From positions 224,501 through 288,500 of the forward strand of contig JAODTK010003777.1 of NCBI GenBank assembly GCA_026419785.1: 64,000 nt of DNA. Reading direction: 5' to 3'. Positions within the stretch are counted from its first letter, which is position 1. Every line of letters starts with the position of its first letter. The notes beneath the pieces are model-generated. The model had not been told where the DNA came from and searched no databases. It saw only the letters and a list, made by a program, of their open reading frames with translations. The position numbers and the translations under genes were made by a program. Source of the stretch: Sclerodactyla briareus. Taxonomy: Eukaryota; Echinodermata; Holothuroidea; Dendrochirotida; Sclerodactylidae. This document shows positions 25,748-38,100 of this stretch, in pieces.

Positions 25748-25753
25748 TTTATT
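25748..25753 (-). promoter_or_regulatory. Candidate polyadenylation signal of the syntaxin gene
   Basis: AATAAA on the minus strand, 170 bp beyond the TAA at 25923. It is the first such hexamer I noted after the stop. Position fits a short 3' UTR; no cleavage-site evidence. Confidence 0.4.
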
Positions 25754-25922
25754 TTTCAACGCCAATACCCCCCCCCCCACTCTACTCTACTACTCTACAC
25801 TTCCTGGACCTGCTGGCACCAAACATTGTTTAGCAGCATAGTACCAGTACCTGCAAGTCTTCTCTTCAAACTATTATATTATAATATATACTAGCACTGT
25901 CTCAAGAATGCTAAAAGAAATG

Positions 25923-26106
25923 TTACCATCGATCGTCGCCGAATGTTCCGAGTTGTATACAATTCCTCCATCGTAGATGGACATGATCTCTATACAACCG
26001 ATTAAAATTAACATATGATCTGTTCAGGATGAAGTACAGGATGAGGGCTACTATCAGGATCACGATGATGAGCAGATGAGTAACAGACTTCTTCTCTTGC
26101 CTTCTC
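25923..26106 (-). CDS. Syntaxin terminal exon: membrane anchor
   Basis: Acceptor TTTATTTCTCTTCCAG, then GAGAAGGCAAGA (EKAR) in the frame expected from the previous exon. An extra G then shifts to KKSVTHLLIIVILIVALILY, a single hydrophobic span of about 20 residues behind a basic patch, as in all syntaxins. The frame continues for about 34 residues past the span (NRSYVNFNRLYRDH...) to TAA at 25923. Syntaxin luminal tails are normally very short, so this tail is odd; another indel could hide an earlier stop. A GTAACA donor-like site at the end raises the possibility of a further exon. Confidence 0.8.
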
Positions 26107-29100
26107 CTGGAAGAGAAATAAACGAGCACAATTAATGCACACTGCCGGATTAAGTGGAACTCAGATGTAGGATTCCATGCTCCAATGCCTGTGCCCCTTT
26201 TTCTTCTGCCTAGCTAGTGACGTTGGGGGGGTGCCCCCTTGGCTCTAGCTGATGAGGCAGTGCCCCTTTGGGCTCTAGCTAGTGATGCCTGAACCCTCTT
26301 CTGCTCTAGCTACAATGTCTAATGCCCCTTTCAGGTCTAGCTAGCGATGCCTATGCCCCTTTCTAGTAGCTAGTAGTATCTGTGCCCCTTCAGCTCTAGG
26401 CTAGTGATGTCCATGCCCCTCTGTGCTCTGGCTAGTGTTACATGTTCCCCGTTGATGCTCGAGCGAGAGCTGGTGTGTCCCTTTTATGCTCTAGTGATGA
26501 CTCTGGACCATGCCCCATTCTACTCTAGCTGATGACGCCCATGCCCCATTTTACTCTAGCTGATGATGCCCATGACACATTCTACTATAGCTGATGATGC
26601 CCATGACCCATTCTACTCTAGCTGATGACGCCCATGCCCCATTCTACTCTAGCTGATAATGCCCATGACACATTATACTCTAGCCAATGATGCCCATGAC
26701 CCATTCTACTCTAGCGATGATGCCCATGACCCATTCTACTCTAGCTGATGATGCCCATGCCCCATTCTGCTTTAGCTATTGATGCCCATGCCCCATTCTA
26801 CTCTAGCTGATGATGCCCATGACACATTCTGCTCTAGCTGATGATGCCCATGTCCCATTCTGCTCTAGCTTGATGATGCCCATGCACCATTCTACTCTAG
26901 CTGATGATGCCCATGCCCCATTCTGCTCTAGATGATGATGCCCATGCACCATTCTACTCTAGCTGATGATGCCCATGCACCATTCTACTCTAGCTGATGA
27001 TGCTCATGTCCCCTTCTGCTCTAGCTGATGATGCTCATGTCCCATTCTGCTCTAGCTGATGATGGCCCATGGCCCATTCTGCTCTAGCTGATGATGCTCA
27101 TGCCCCATTCTACTCTAGCTGATGACGCCCATGCCCCATTCTGCTCTAGCTGATGATTGCCCATGCCCCATTCTACTCTATCTGATGATGCCCATGCCCC
27201 ATTCTACTCTAGCTGAGGATGCCCATGTCCCATTCTGCTCTAGCTGATGATTGCCCATGCCCCATTCTACTCTAGTGATGATGCTCATGCCCCATTCTAC
27301 TCTATCTGATGATGCCCATGCCCCATTCGGCTCTAGCTGATGATTGCCCATGCCCCATTCTGCTCTAGCTGATGATGCCATGCCCCATTCTGCTCTAGCT
27401 GATGATCCCATGCCCCATTCTGCTCTAGCTGATGATGCCCAGGCCCATTCTACTCTAGCTGATGATGCCCATGGCCCATTCTGCTCTAGTGATGATGCCC
27501 ATGCCCCATTCTGCTTCAGCTGATGATGCCCATGACCCATTCTACTCTAGCTGATGATGCCCATGACCCATTCTACTCTATCTGATGATTGCCCATGCCC
27601 CATTCTACTCTAGCTGATGATGCCCATGCCCCATTCTGCTCTAGCTGATGATGCTCATGTCCCCTTCTGCTCTAGCTAGTGATGCCTGTGCCCCCTTATG
27701 CTCTAGCTAGTGATGCCTGACCCTTGTCTCCAGTTGTGGGGCACTGAACTGTCCCTGTCCCTCTATTCCATTGCCTAAGCGGAGCACCATACCTTTCTCC
27801 GCTATTTACCTGACCCAGAGGCAGGAGGACGTTTTTTCTTGGGTGTACCAGTGTTCTAACCAGCCTGTGGTTGATGAAATGATCCTTTCTACCACCAGGT
27901 TCCTACTTCTAGTGATCAATATATGCATGAAATAAGCTGCATTCCAATAATTCTAATCAAGAAGTTGATTTTCTGTTTTTCACTAGTTGCAGTTGCGGTC
28001 AAAGCCATGCCCTCCCTGATTTTCTTTCTCAACCTCTACTGGAAGTCAGTTATCCTCCTAATCTAGCCATCACACCAATTAACATGGCCCTACTAACCCA
28101 ACCTTCATACTGCAAAAGCAGGTATCAAGACTGGAAATTGATGACACGTTGGCGGAGAACATAGGGCCCAATTCTTTGCTCTATGACTTTGACCTCTGTT
28201 GACCTCAGATGTCCTTCGGCTTAACCCCAAACAATAGGGATGGTATACCTATTATGAGGAACCCAGTATACCCAGTATGAACTTGATTCCAAGAGGTGGG
28301 GTGGTGTTTGAGTGTGTGTTAACAATCCAAAATTGGCCGCAGTATCAATCTGTCCCAATCGCCTCATTCTACCCAATAACTGACCTCCGGGGTCTAGTGC
28401 ACCAAAAACAATAGAGTTCTTGTTCTTCTCCTAGGAAAGCTATTGATAAACCAAATATCAGCCTGATCAGACCAAGAAAATTTGGATCACCACGTATTAA
28501 ACAGGGTTCACCTCATACCAGGTATGCTAGGCAACGACGAGTCATCATGTTAATAAGTAGGCATAGAAGACCAACACCGTCATGACTGTACAGGTTTCTC
28601 TGACTTCGTCAAAGGTCAAGAACTCATTATGGGAAACGTATGAGCTTGATACATACAAATGGGACCCAAGTTACCATGTTAACCAGCAAAAATTTACAGA
28701 AATATTGAACTTCCACAATTGTTTTTTTTTTTCACCAAAAGACCCATGTTCACACCAAAAGTGATAGGGGTCTGTTACAAATCCTCATGAGAGAGCTATA
28801 TGCCAAATTTCAACTTGATATACTTCGAAATTAATACTTATCGTGTTAACAGGTTTCTAGACTCGACCTCACCTCACCTCAGTTGACCTCAGATGAACAC
28901 TTGACCTGACCCTATACCCACATTCAAGTATAAGCACAATCCATGTGGGGTCGAGTTATCATTTTACCAAGCCAAAATTGGGTAAATACTTCAAATTTCC
29001 ACAATTTCCCCCTTTTCCATAAGAGGTCTGGCTCACACCAATATCAACTTGAAGACTAAAATATTAAATGTGTTTCCGAACTGTAGAATGAAATTTCCCA

Positions 29101-32100
29101 ATTTTGCGCTGAATTGCATGCAATATTGACAGCATGGTTACATTTACCCAGGGCAGCACAACAAAGTCTGTTTGGACAGCAATACCTACAGTCTATTTGC
29201 TGCACATGCAAGGAACCAAAGCATATTTTTGGATGACTGCAGAACAGAGTATGACTCCAGGGTTCTCACTGTCTTGGATCCATGCCTTGAACCCGGACCA
29301 CAAGGTCAATTAATAGGGAGGCAACAACTTCTCTTGGCTGGCGAGCCCCTGGCATTCACAACATGACCATCACTGCTCTGCAACTTTGTGACTAGGGTAA
29401 TTTTTTCAAAATCAGACATTCAATACAAAAGAGGAATAATTAATTTCTGTACAATCAAGGACATCTGACCTGGTTATTCCCGGCTTTCACCATTGGGTTT
29501 GCCTGGCTTCCCCAGGGACTTCAGCTGACTCGACATTGGCCTCTATGCTATCTGTGGGTCAAAATAGACAATTGCAGTCTTGGTAAAGGGAATTTACTGA
29601 CATTTTCCTATTCTTCAGCTGTTTCTCCCTATTTAACCATCTGATTCAACTTGCAGCATGTGTGCGAAGAGTCAACCACCTGATGTAGGTTGGGAGAGGG
29701 GGGGGGGGAGGAAAGGAGCTGTGTGTGTTGGGGGGGGAAGCAGTGGAGAACAAGTCTTATGGAGAGGGGTACAACAGAACAGGCATTTTTAAATTTTCAA
29801 AATCATGTCCCATGAGTCAATGCGTATTCTGAGTTTTATACATTCCACCCAGAAAACGAGCATATAGAAGCCCCAAAAAGACAAAGGTTCATACACTGTA
29901 TGGATCACAACATTTCATTCAATTGATAATTGATACTGACCTATCATTTCACCCTGTTCATGGACCATGGTAGCCACATCTTGAATGATCTGTTACTCTA
30001 AATATCAGACTGAAAAGAGAAACAATTTTGAATAGTTTGGACATAACAAAGAAACAAAGGCTCAGTGATTCCTAAGATGAGTGACCTCATCTCTAACCAA
30101 CCCTGGGCCACATGGACCATGTGCCATGGAAATCTACCTCAAGTCTGGCACCATCAACGCAGGACCTCGTATTTTGCTCCTCCCTTTTATAAGTAGTTTA
30201 CTCTTCCATTTTTGTTATTATTCTCTATTTCTCTTGTGAATGGTGCGTTCTGTGTTCATATTTCTGTGTTTGCGTGTTTGGGAATTTCGTAGCGCGAGTT
30301 GTTTCACTGGAAAGTGTGGAGGAGGCAGAGGGATAGTCGGGTAGCTAAGGCAACAGAAGTGGTTGTGTCCCGGGTTTGCTACTAGGAATATTTTAGTGTG
30401 CTGGCGGTTGAGGAGGCCGTGCTGGCGGTTGAGGAGCCGTGCGGGGCGGTCATTCCGGATGGTTGCCGGCTGGGTGAAAGTGTAGGGGATAAGATGCCGC
30501 TAGAGTCAGTAGATTCCAGCGAGGAATGGTGGCAGTAAGGTGGACAGTGGGGAAGTATACGTAAAAGGAAGCGTTTGCTGGTGGGGACTCGATTGTCCCA
30601 GTATTTGATAGGGAGTTCAGTCGTGTAGATAAGCCGAAGCTACCGTGTCTGCCTCCGGTGCAATGGTGGAGGACCTAAGTGAGAGTGAACAGGATTGTGG
30701 AGGACGAAGAAGGGTGGTTGTTGAAAGGGCTATAAGGCTCCAGGATACTGCCAGGAGTCCTTAGTTCCTATAAAAGAGCTAGTGCGCAAGCAATCTACTA
30801 GGTCTAAAGTCGCGATTTGTGGTATTCTCCCAGGTTTGCGGTCGAGTTAGTGATAGAAGATATGTCTGGCCCTAAACCTGTTGGAGTTGAGTGCGCTGGC
30901 AGGGAATGCAGTCTGTGGACGTGTCGTTTTTCTGGGGATGGAGGGATTTTTCGCAAGGGATGGTCTTCACCTTAATGGTACTGGGGCCTCAGTGTAGGGA
31001 AGTTGGTCAATTTCTGTGTGGAAGGGTTGTTAAACTAGATTCGGGGGCAGGTATCACAGGTTCCGCTACTGACGGGTTGTATGTATGTAACTAGTGGTCC
31101 TCTCAGTGTTACTAGGCCGGCAAGCTAGATACTATTAGCGATAGCATATTAGGCAAGATATTTTCTGCTACAAAAGTATCAGAAATAAATTTGACAAGTT
31201 CCAAATTTTGGTCCAGGAACGGAAGCCGACGTAGTTGGAAATTATCAGAGTCTGCCTAACCAGTGGATATTCCTCAGCCAAGTTCAGTTCCAGGTTTATG
31301 TTTGCTTATAGCAAGATCGGACAGATACTCTCTGTGGAGTTTTGTTGTACGTGAGGTCTGACCTGAATAGCATTGAGAGATCAGATATTGGTGTTAGTTA
31401 CGTCAATCTGTTTGGTGTGAAATTCCGTCCAACTTCAGGTATTCCCAGATCCTTTATAGTCAGTGTTGTATATCGATCTCCAACAGTTGGAAGCAATTAA
31501 CTCGTTCTTTCGGGGGGGGGGGGGGGACATGCTTTTCAAAGTTTCCTATAAGCGTTCAATTAGTATGGGTGATTTCAATTATACCATCTTCGGGTCTGAT
31601 GGTATAGTGAGAGGCAAGACTGCCTTTTTAAGTCACACACGATTGGTTCCTTGCAGCATTGTTCATTTCCCACCAGAAAGCCATAATATTTTACCCGAGA
31701 TTAGTCTGAGTAGTCGAATACAGGTTCCGTGGATAATGTAGAGAGTTTTGGTAAGCTTGGTGCGAGGGCGAGTGATCCTGATATTATAGCTAATTGCGAT
31801 GTGGTCTTGTCTGTCAATTATTTCCACAGAGCGTTGAGCTCGTCCTTGTTTCTCGGGCCGAATTGGATGGCATTTCTGGGTTTCTGAGTGATTTAATTTG
31901 TCTCTCTTCTTGGAGATTTGAATGCTGATGACTCCGGGAAGGGTTATCTTGGTAACTGTCTGACGATTAATAATGTAAGTTTACGTTCCTTGTAAAATCA
32001 CGTTGCACGAAGACAAAGCTCATTAGGGAGTGTTTGATGAACCTCATCTCTAGCCAACCTGGGCCACATAGACCATGTAAATCAAACCATCCTTAAAGAT

Positions 32101-35100
32101 GAGTGACCTCATCTCTAGCCAACTCTGGGCCACATAGACCATGTTCCATGGAAATCTAACCATCTTTAAAGATGAGTGACCTCATCTCTAGCCAACTCTG
32201 GGCCACATAGACCATGTTCCATGGAAATCTAACCAGCTTAAAGATGAGTGACCTCATCTCTGACAAAACCTGGGGCCAATAGACCATGTTCCATGGAAAT
32301 CAAACCAGTCTTAAAGATGAGTACCTCAGCTCTAGCAACTCTGGGCCACATAGACCATGTTCAGGAACTCTAACCAGCTAAAGATGAGTGACCTAATCTC
32401 TAGCAACTCTGGGCCACATAGACATGTTCCAGGGAAACTACCAGCTTAAAGATGAGTGACCTCATCTCTGCCAACTCTTGGGACACATAGGGACCATTGT
32501 AAATCAAACCTCATTTCAACAATTAGCATATGATACACAATACATGATATCTTACACATTCTTAACTTGTTCGGACTGATAGGCAAACGCTACAACGAGA
32601 GCTGGTTAAATCATCCTCAAAATATGAGTGAAGAGAACTCATGGTTATAATGAGAGTGATCAAAACATTCAACGAAGACATCAGGATATTGAGATTGTAG
32701 GGGAAACACTAGGATTATTCTGTCATCACTACGGAGCAGCAAGGAATGGATGGGCAAGGTTAGTGTGGTTAATGATCCCCCAGACACTGCCTGCTGATAA
32801 ACTAGAATATTCATGAGGAGCAGATCCCCACTGAGGTGATTATCTTACAAAGAGGGCACCTTAAAATAGCCCTTGATATAACCAAAAAGGAGCAGCTGCC
32901 TGGGAGGGATTTTTGTCAACAACAAAATCATTGAATGAGCACCAGCAGGAGTGTAGTCAATAAATACACGGTCGTGTAGGTCTGTAGGTGGAGGTATGGA
33001 ACAGATTGCAGGGGCAATTATATGGTGTGAGTAACCAATGACATATCCTTGACCAGTATAATGACACATTTCTTTTAATGAAGTTCACTTGTAGTTTTGT
33101 ACTCAACTATTTCTTTCTTCAGACTTGGGTAATGGCTATTGCGTCCCAAAATTTCAGCTAGGAAAGGCCCATGATGTATTTGCGGAGAGGGAGGGGGGGC
33201 TCTCTTAGTCATTTTTTTAACATAAACTGTAGCGATGTGTATGAACTTTGCATGTTGATCTCAATTGCCTTCATTTCACGCATTCTATCTCGGCTAATCT
33301 AGGAGCCTAGCCACAAATTTCACGTTTACCGACAATGTTTCCGAGTATTTAGGAGATTTTTGGAGATAATAAACTGTCACTGTAAGTTAGCGAGTGGGCC
33401 CACCTAACAAAAAAAAAACAATCCTCGTAATAAAATGGGATATGAAACGTAAATGAATGTGTTAGTACTGGAAAGTCACAGCTTGTTAGTGCTACTTTGT
33501 GTGAGGAAATTGGGGCTGTCAAGTAAAGGAAAGAGTACATAGCAAGCGGATTCCGCATGTAAGGCTATAGAATTAATTCAACATTACATGGTATGATAAT
33601 ATGTGCCAGACATTGGAAGTACCGGTTCACATTGTAGCCTATACTGAACCGTATTTACCTTGGCTGAAAATGGTTAAAAATAACAAGCATAAAATAACAA
33701 GCATAAAATATCAAGCTGATCAACCAAGTAGCGGACACAACCAAACCATTTTGGAATAGGCTATATCGTTTGTTGTCATTATTAAAAGTTCCCATTCAAG
33801 TTATTCGTTCAGCAGATAAACAATGCTAAGTATGTTTCCCTATTTGAATATCAGTGGGTTGTAAGCAAGTAGAGGGAGGTGGAAATGGGAAATTAAAGAG
33901 AGGGGGGGGGGGGAAGAAGTGAGAAAAGAAGTGGAGATAAGAATTAGAAGAGAGTAGAGATGGAATACACAGAAAAAGCAAACATGAGGTTATGAACAAG
34001 TCTGTGACTCAGGCGACCCGGAATACCCAAGTACTGACAAAAAACAAGGATATTAGGCGTAAGTATGTCGAAAATCAGGATAAGAAACTCCTTCTTCCCC
34101 TCCTGACTGAGCCGGCTACGCAAACTGTTTTTCCGGTGGTCATTTTTGGTTAGGTTTAAATCAACAGTAGTTCTAAACATCATTGGCGTCAGTGGCATTT
34201 CTGTTGAGCTTAACTGAAAATAATTGTCTATGATGATATAGAGGAGTGCCCATGTGCAATGCGGCGGGTATTCATCTGCATGTCACTAGGCATGGCGGTG
34301 CATGTCGAAAGGAAGTATAAGAAGGAAAAGCCTACCACGAGCATGGATCAGGCAGAAAGTATATGAAGCTGAATAAATAAAAATGGACTGCAATTGTCTT
34401 CTCGCTTTTTTCGCTTTATTTCTCAATACCTTTGCCTACATGACGGATTCAAAGTAAAGGTTTTATGACTCAAAACCTAACGACCAACAGCTAAAAGAAA
34501 AGAAGAAAGCAGGTAAGTAAAGCAGAGAAAAAATACTGTACAGCCATCTCCTGCTGCCTCATTGTGTCACATATAAATATAAATAAGGGATTCAATTAAG
34601 GACCCAGAAAAAAATTAAATGGAATTCTTAGTATATACCCCCACGTCAATTAAGCCCGAACTCATTCGACGCCCATGTTGTTTGTCACTTGTTCATTAAA
34701 TGGGTGGTACAAATTCAGTCGGATTCTAGATGATCTCTATGCAATTGAGGCTCATTCTGGAAACATTTCATCATGATTTGGTTGACAGGATTCTAGGAAT
34801 TATCAAGATGATTCAAATAATTCTGTGCATAACCGACGTCGGGAAATATTGTCAATGCCGCCCTTATGGGTAGTAGGGGTAGTTTCTGTTGCCATACCCA
34901 CAGAACATGGCCCAAATGTGGCCTTATGATCGACGGTAGCGCGAGAGTCCTCATTATCTCCATTATCTGACAGTAGGCTATACTCTCTCCAGGATGGCGA
35001 AGGATGTTTGGAACTGACGAGATAAGTCTTCTAGAGGGGAGCAGCCCCCCCCCCCTCTAATGTTGTGAGCCTACTGCTCGAGCCGCAAAACCAGGGAAGC

Positions 35101-38100
35101 TTGAGGACCAAGGGAAACGGCCCAGTTGGACTTGCAAGTACAGCCTCTTTGAAACAAGTCGGTGTTTGCAATGACCGAGCGGGGAGAGCACAACATTCAT
35201 TCACGTAGGGTTGTGACCGAGCATACCGGGGAGCAGAGCAGTAACGTGTTAAAATCTTTAAAGCCTAAAAATCAGTGGTTGGTGTGTCAAGTCAACATTC
35301 ACTAGTTTTAATCATCCGATCTGCCTATGATAATAACAACAGATAAACTTTGCATGAACAAAATATCGTTTTCCCTATTCATATATGCCAATTAATCTAA
35401 CCAGAAGTGATACATGAAAGAAATACCCATGCTGGAGTCGGGAGTCCAAACTCAATTTTTGGCATTGGACTATCATGACGATACCTCCTCGTGGGTTCGT
35501 TCAAGTTAGAATGAATTTGGAATCCCCATGTGTTTTTAATACCTTGCCATACTGATGGTTATATATTTATTCGCAGCACACCGGGACGCCGTTTCACTAA
35601 TATACAGGTAAACTGATTTAAAACGATACGAACTGGTTTCAAATCCAAAAAAAACAAAAAAAAAACCTTACTTGGTCTCTCGACGAGTGGCCAGGTACCG
35701 CCTTGAAACACACAACGCACAGAACACACTGGTTACAGTCGTCAGTACGTGTTCAAATTAATAATTTTCGAGGCCGCCACTGTTGATCTTATGCTTTGTT
35801 ATTTCGGCTTGAAACCATTGAGAATGTCTTGTTCTCACCGATTTCGGAAGGAAAAACGTTGGCATGTATTAAGAAAGTCATTTTAGTACACCAGTGACCA
35901 GTAAACTCGTAGGCGATTGACAGGGACGTAGCTAGGGTCTTATGATTGGGGAGGGGGGGGGGGGGGGGGAGTTTTGGGGGGGGTGGGTGAAAACAACGGG
36001 ATAGAATTTTTCGGATATAAATGTACTGGTTTCCCCGAAAAGGCAAAACGGGGTTGTTAAGGGGGGGTGGCACAACACGATGTTTTTGGTGTAGACCGAA
36101 TATCTGTGGATCGGACTCTATTGCCTGGTAAAATTTATGGAGCTAAGCAAATGTTAGAATATAGCGATCGTCATCATCGGTTGACCGTAATCCGTAACCC
36201 ACCGAGGGTGTACTAGTCTAACATCCTAAGTAGGACTACCAACATTAGCCTCGCCGTGCGCGCAAGCAACTCTGTGCAAGAATTGATCGAAAAACTAAAA
36301 CAAAATTGTTGATGCAAGGTCGTGGAAATTTATGTGGTTACTTTCAAGGAAAAAGATTTTGCTAGCGGCGTATGACATTTTAAGGTTCAGGTATATTATC
36401 CGATCTGCATGTCAATTAATTCTAATTGGAACCGAATTGTTATCTAAGCTCAATTTGAATCATAAGGTTTTGTTTGTTTAATCATGTTTTGATTGTGGCA
36501 ACTAAATGGCAAGTAACTGGAAAAAATAAAACATGTTAGTTGGAGATAGAAGGCCTTAAATAAGGGAAAAATACCAGTAACCCGAGGCATATATACCTTT
36601 TTTAAAAATTCCACTGGTAGCCGAAATTCGAATTCTAAGCTTATAATCTGATTCTTTTGAGGTGGGGCGGGAGTGAGGGGTTATGACCAGACGAGTTCCG
36701 CACTATACATTCGTCTGAAGAATCATCTAACTTTTCGGACTATACACAACTATCCTGGCAGCAAACAAAGAGAACTCTCTGAAGCAACTCCGATGTTTAC
36801 AGCATCAAACAATCTGCTGAACATCATATAAAGGCATACCCTTCCGTCTATATCCCGATAGTTGGCGGATTGTAATGAAAATGAATTATTCTGCTTCAGT
36901 ATACACGAGGAGGGTGGTGTTCAGTAAGCATCAGGCAGCACTAGAACTTTGTGTGGGCAGGTGGCCTCAAACACTACAGATCTGGGGCTTTCCGTAACAG
37001 GGCAATTCCGCCGTAACGGAATTCGTAATCGGTCGATTTTTTACCATATCTCTCTCAATAAATGGAAAACCACTGGCATTGTATTTAGTGCATATGGCTA
37101 TCATTTGAAAGACCTAGTCTTGTGTTATTGCTCAATCGAAGGGTAAGGAAATGAAAATTTGAGATTCCGCATGGGCGCAGGATGGGTGTGAACTTTCCGT
37201 AACGGAATTACGAAATCTGAATCATGTTATGGAAACTAAAAAATAAGCAGAAACCTGTGAAGTTGTGCTACTGTGACAATGTGAATACTGTATAAGAGAG
37301 TAACAGGTTGATGTCCAACTACCATACGCTTGAAAAAAAAATTATATGGTTCCACGATGTACCCTAATATGTGCGTCCGTAAAAAGAATTACGAGAAAAG
37401 AAAGAAAGTAACGGGAATTACCTGGACATATATTAGCACACAAAACGAGCTGTTATTAATGATGCATTTAGAAATCACTTAAAACAGTGGAAATTGGCAT
37501 GTGAATAACTGGAATACTTGTAAGTAGGAATTTTGAAGTAAAAACCCCCTCTCCCTAACAATCCAGTTCAAAATTAAACAGAAAAACATGAATATTAATC
37601 AGTGTGGGGGCCAAAATTGAGGCGTCAAATGGATTGGCGGGACATTACGCCAATTTAGCATTGAAAAAGCAAATTAGAGGTTTGGCCTCCGCCCAAACAC
37701 CCATATATGGGTATGGTGACATCATTGCAAGCCCACTGTCCCAAGCAGTTCACACGGCGGTCATTGTCTGTTGGGGGGGGGAAAAAAAAAGCGTCACGTG
37801 GTTAATTGGCTGACAGTAGCATTGCGCACAGTGTTTTTTCGGGCTATGGGGAGGACTAGATTCGTTTCGTAAAGCGGCGTATTCCATGCACCGGGCGGGT
37901 GGGCGGGAGGTTAAAAGGCTCACCGTTATTTCCAATGGAGCCATTTCCATGCACGAGGGCGGCGTTTCCTCGAATCGGTCATGTAGCGATTTTTCCGCCC
38001 GCCCGCGTGGTATTTCGTAATCAATTTCGGGGGATTGCCCTGAATCTTATGGGCTTGCAGCCACGATAGTTGAAGAATGAGGACAATGTTAGGTTCAAAC

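Noticed and set aside
27178-27540. 120-codon minus-strand frame, repetitive Trp/Ala/Met protein
   Set aside because: It is a translation of the 31-bp minisatellite; indels keep it open by chance.
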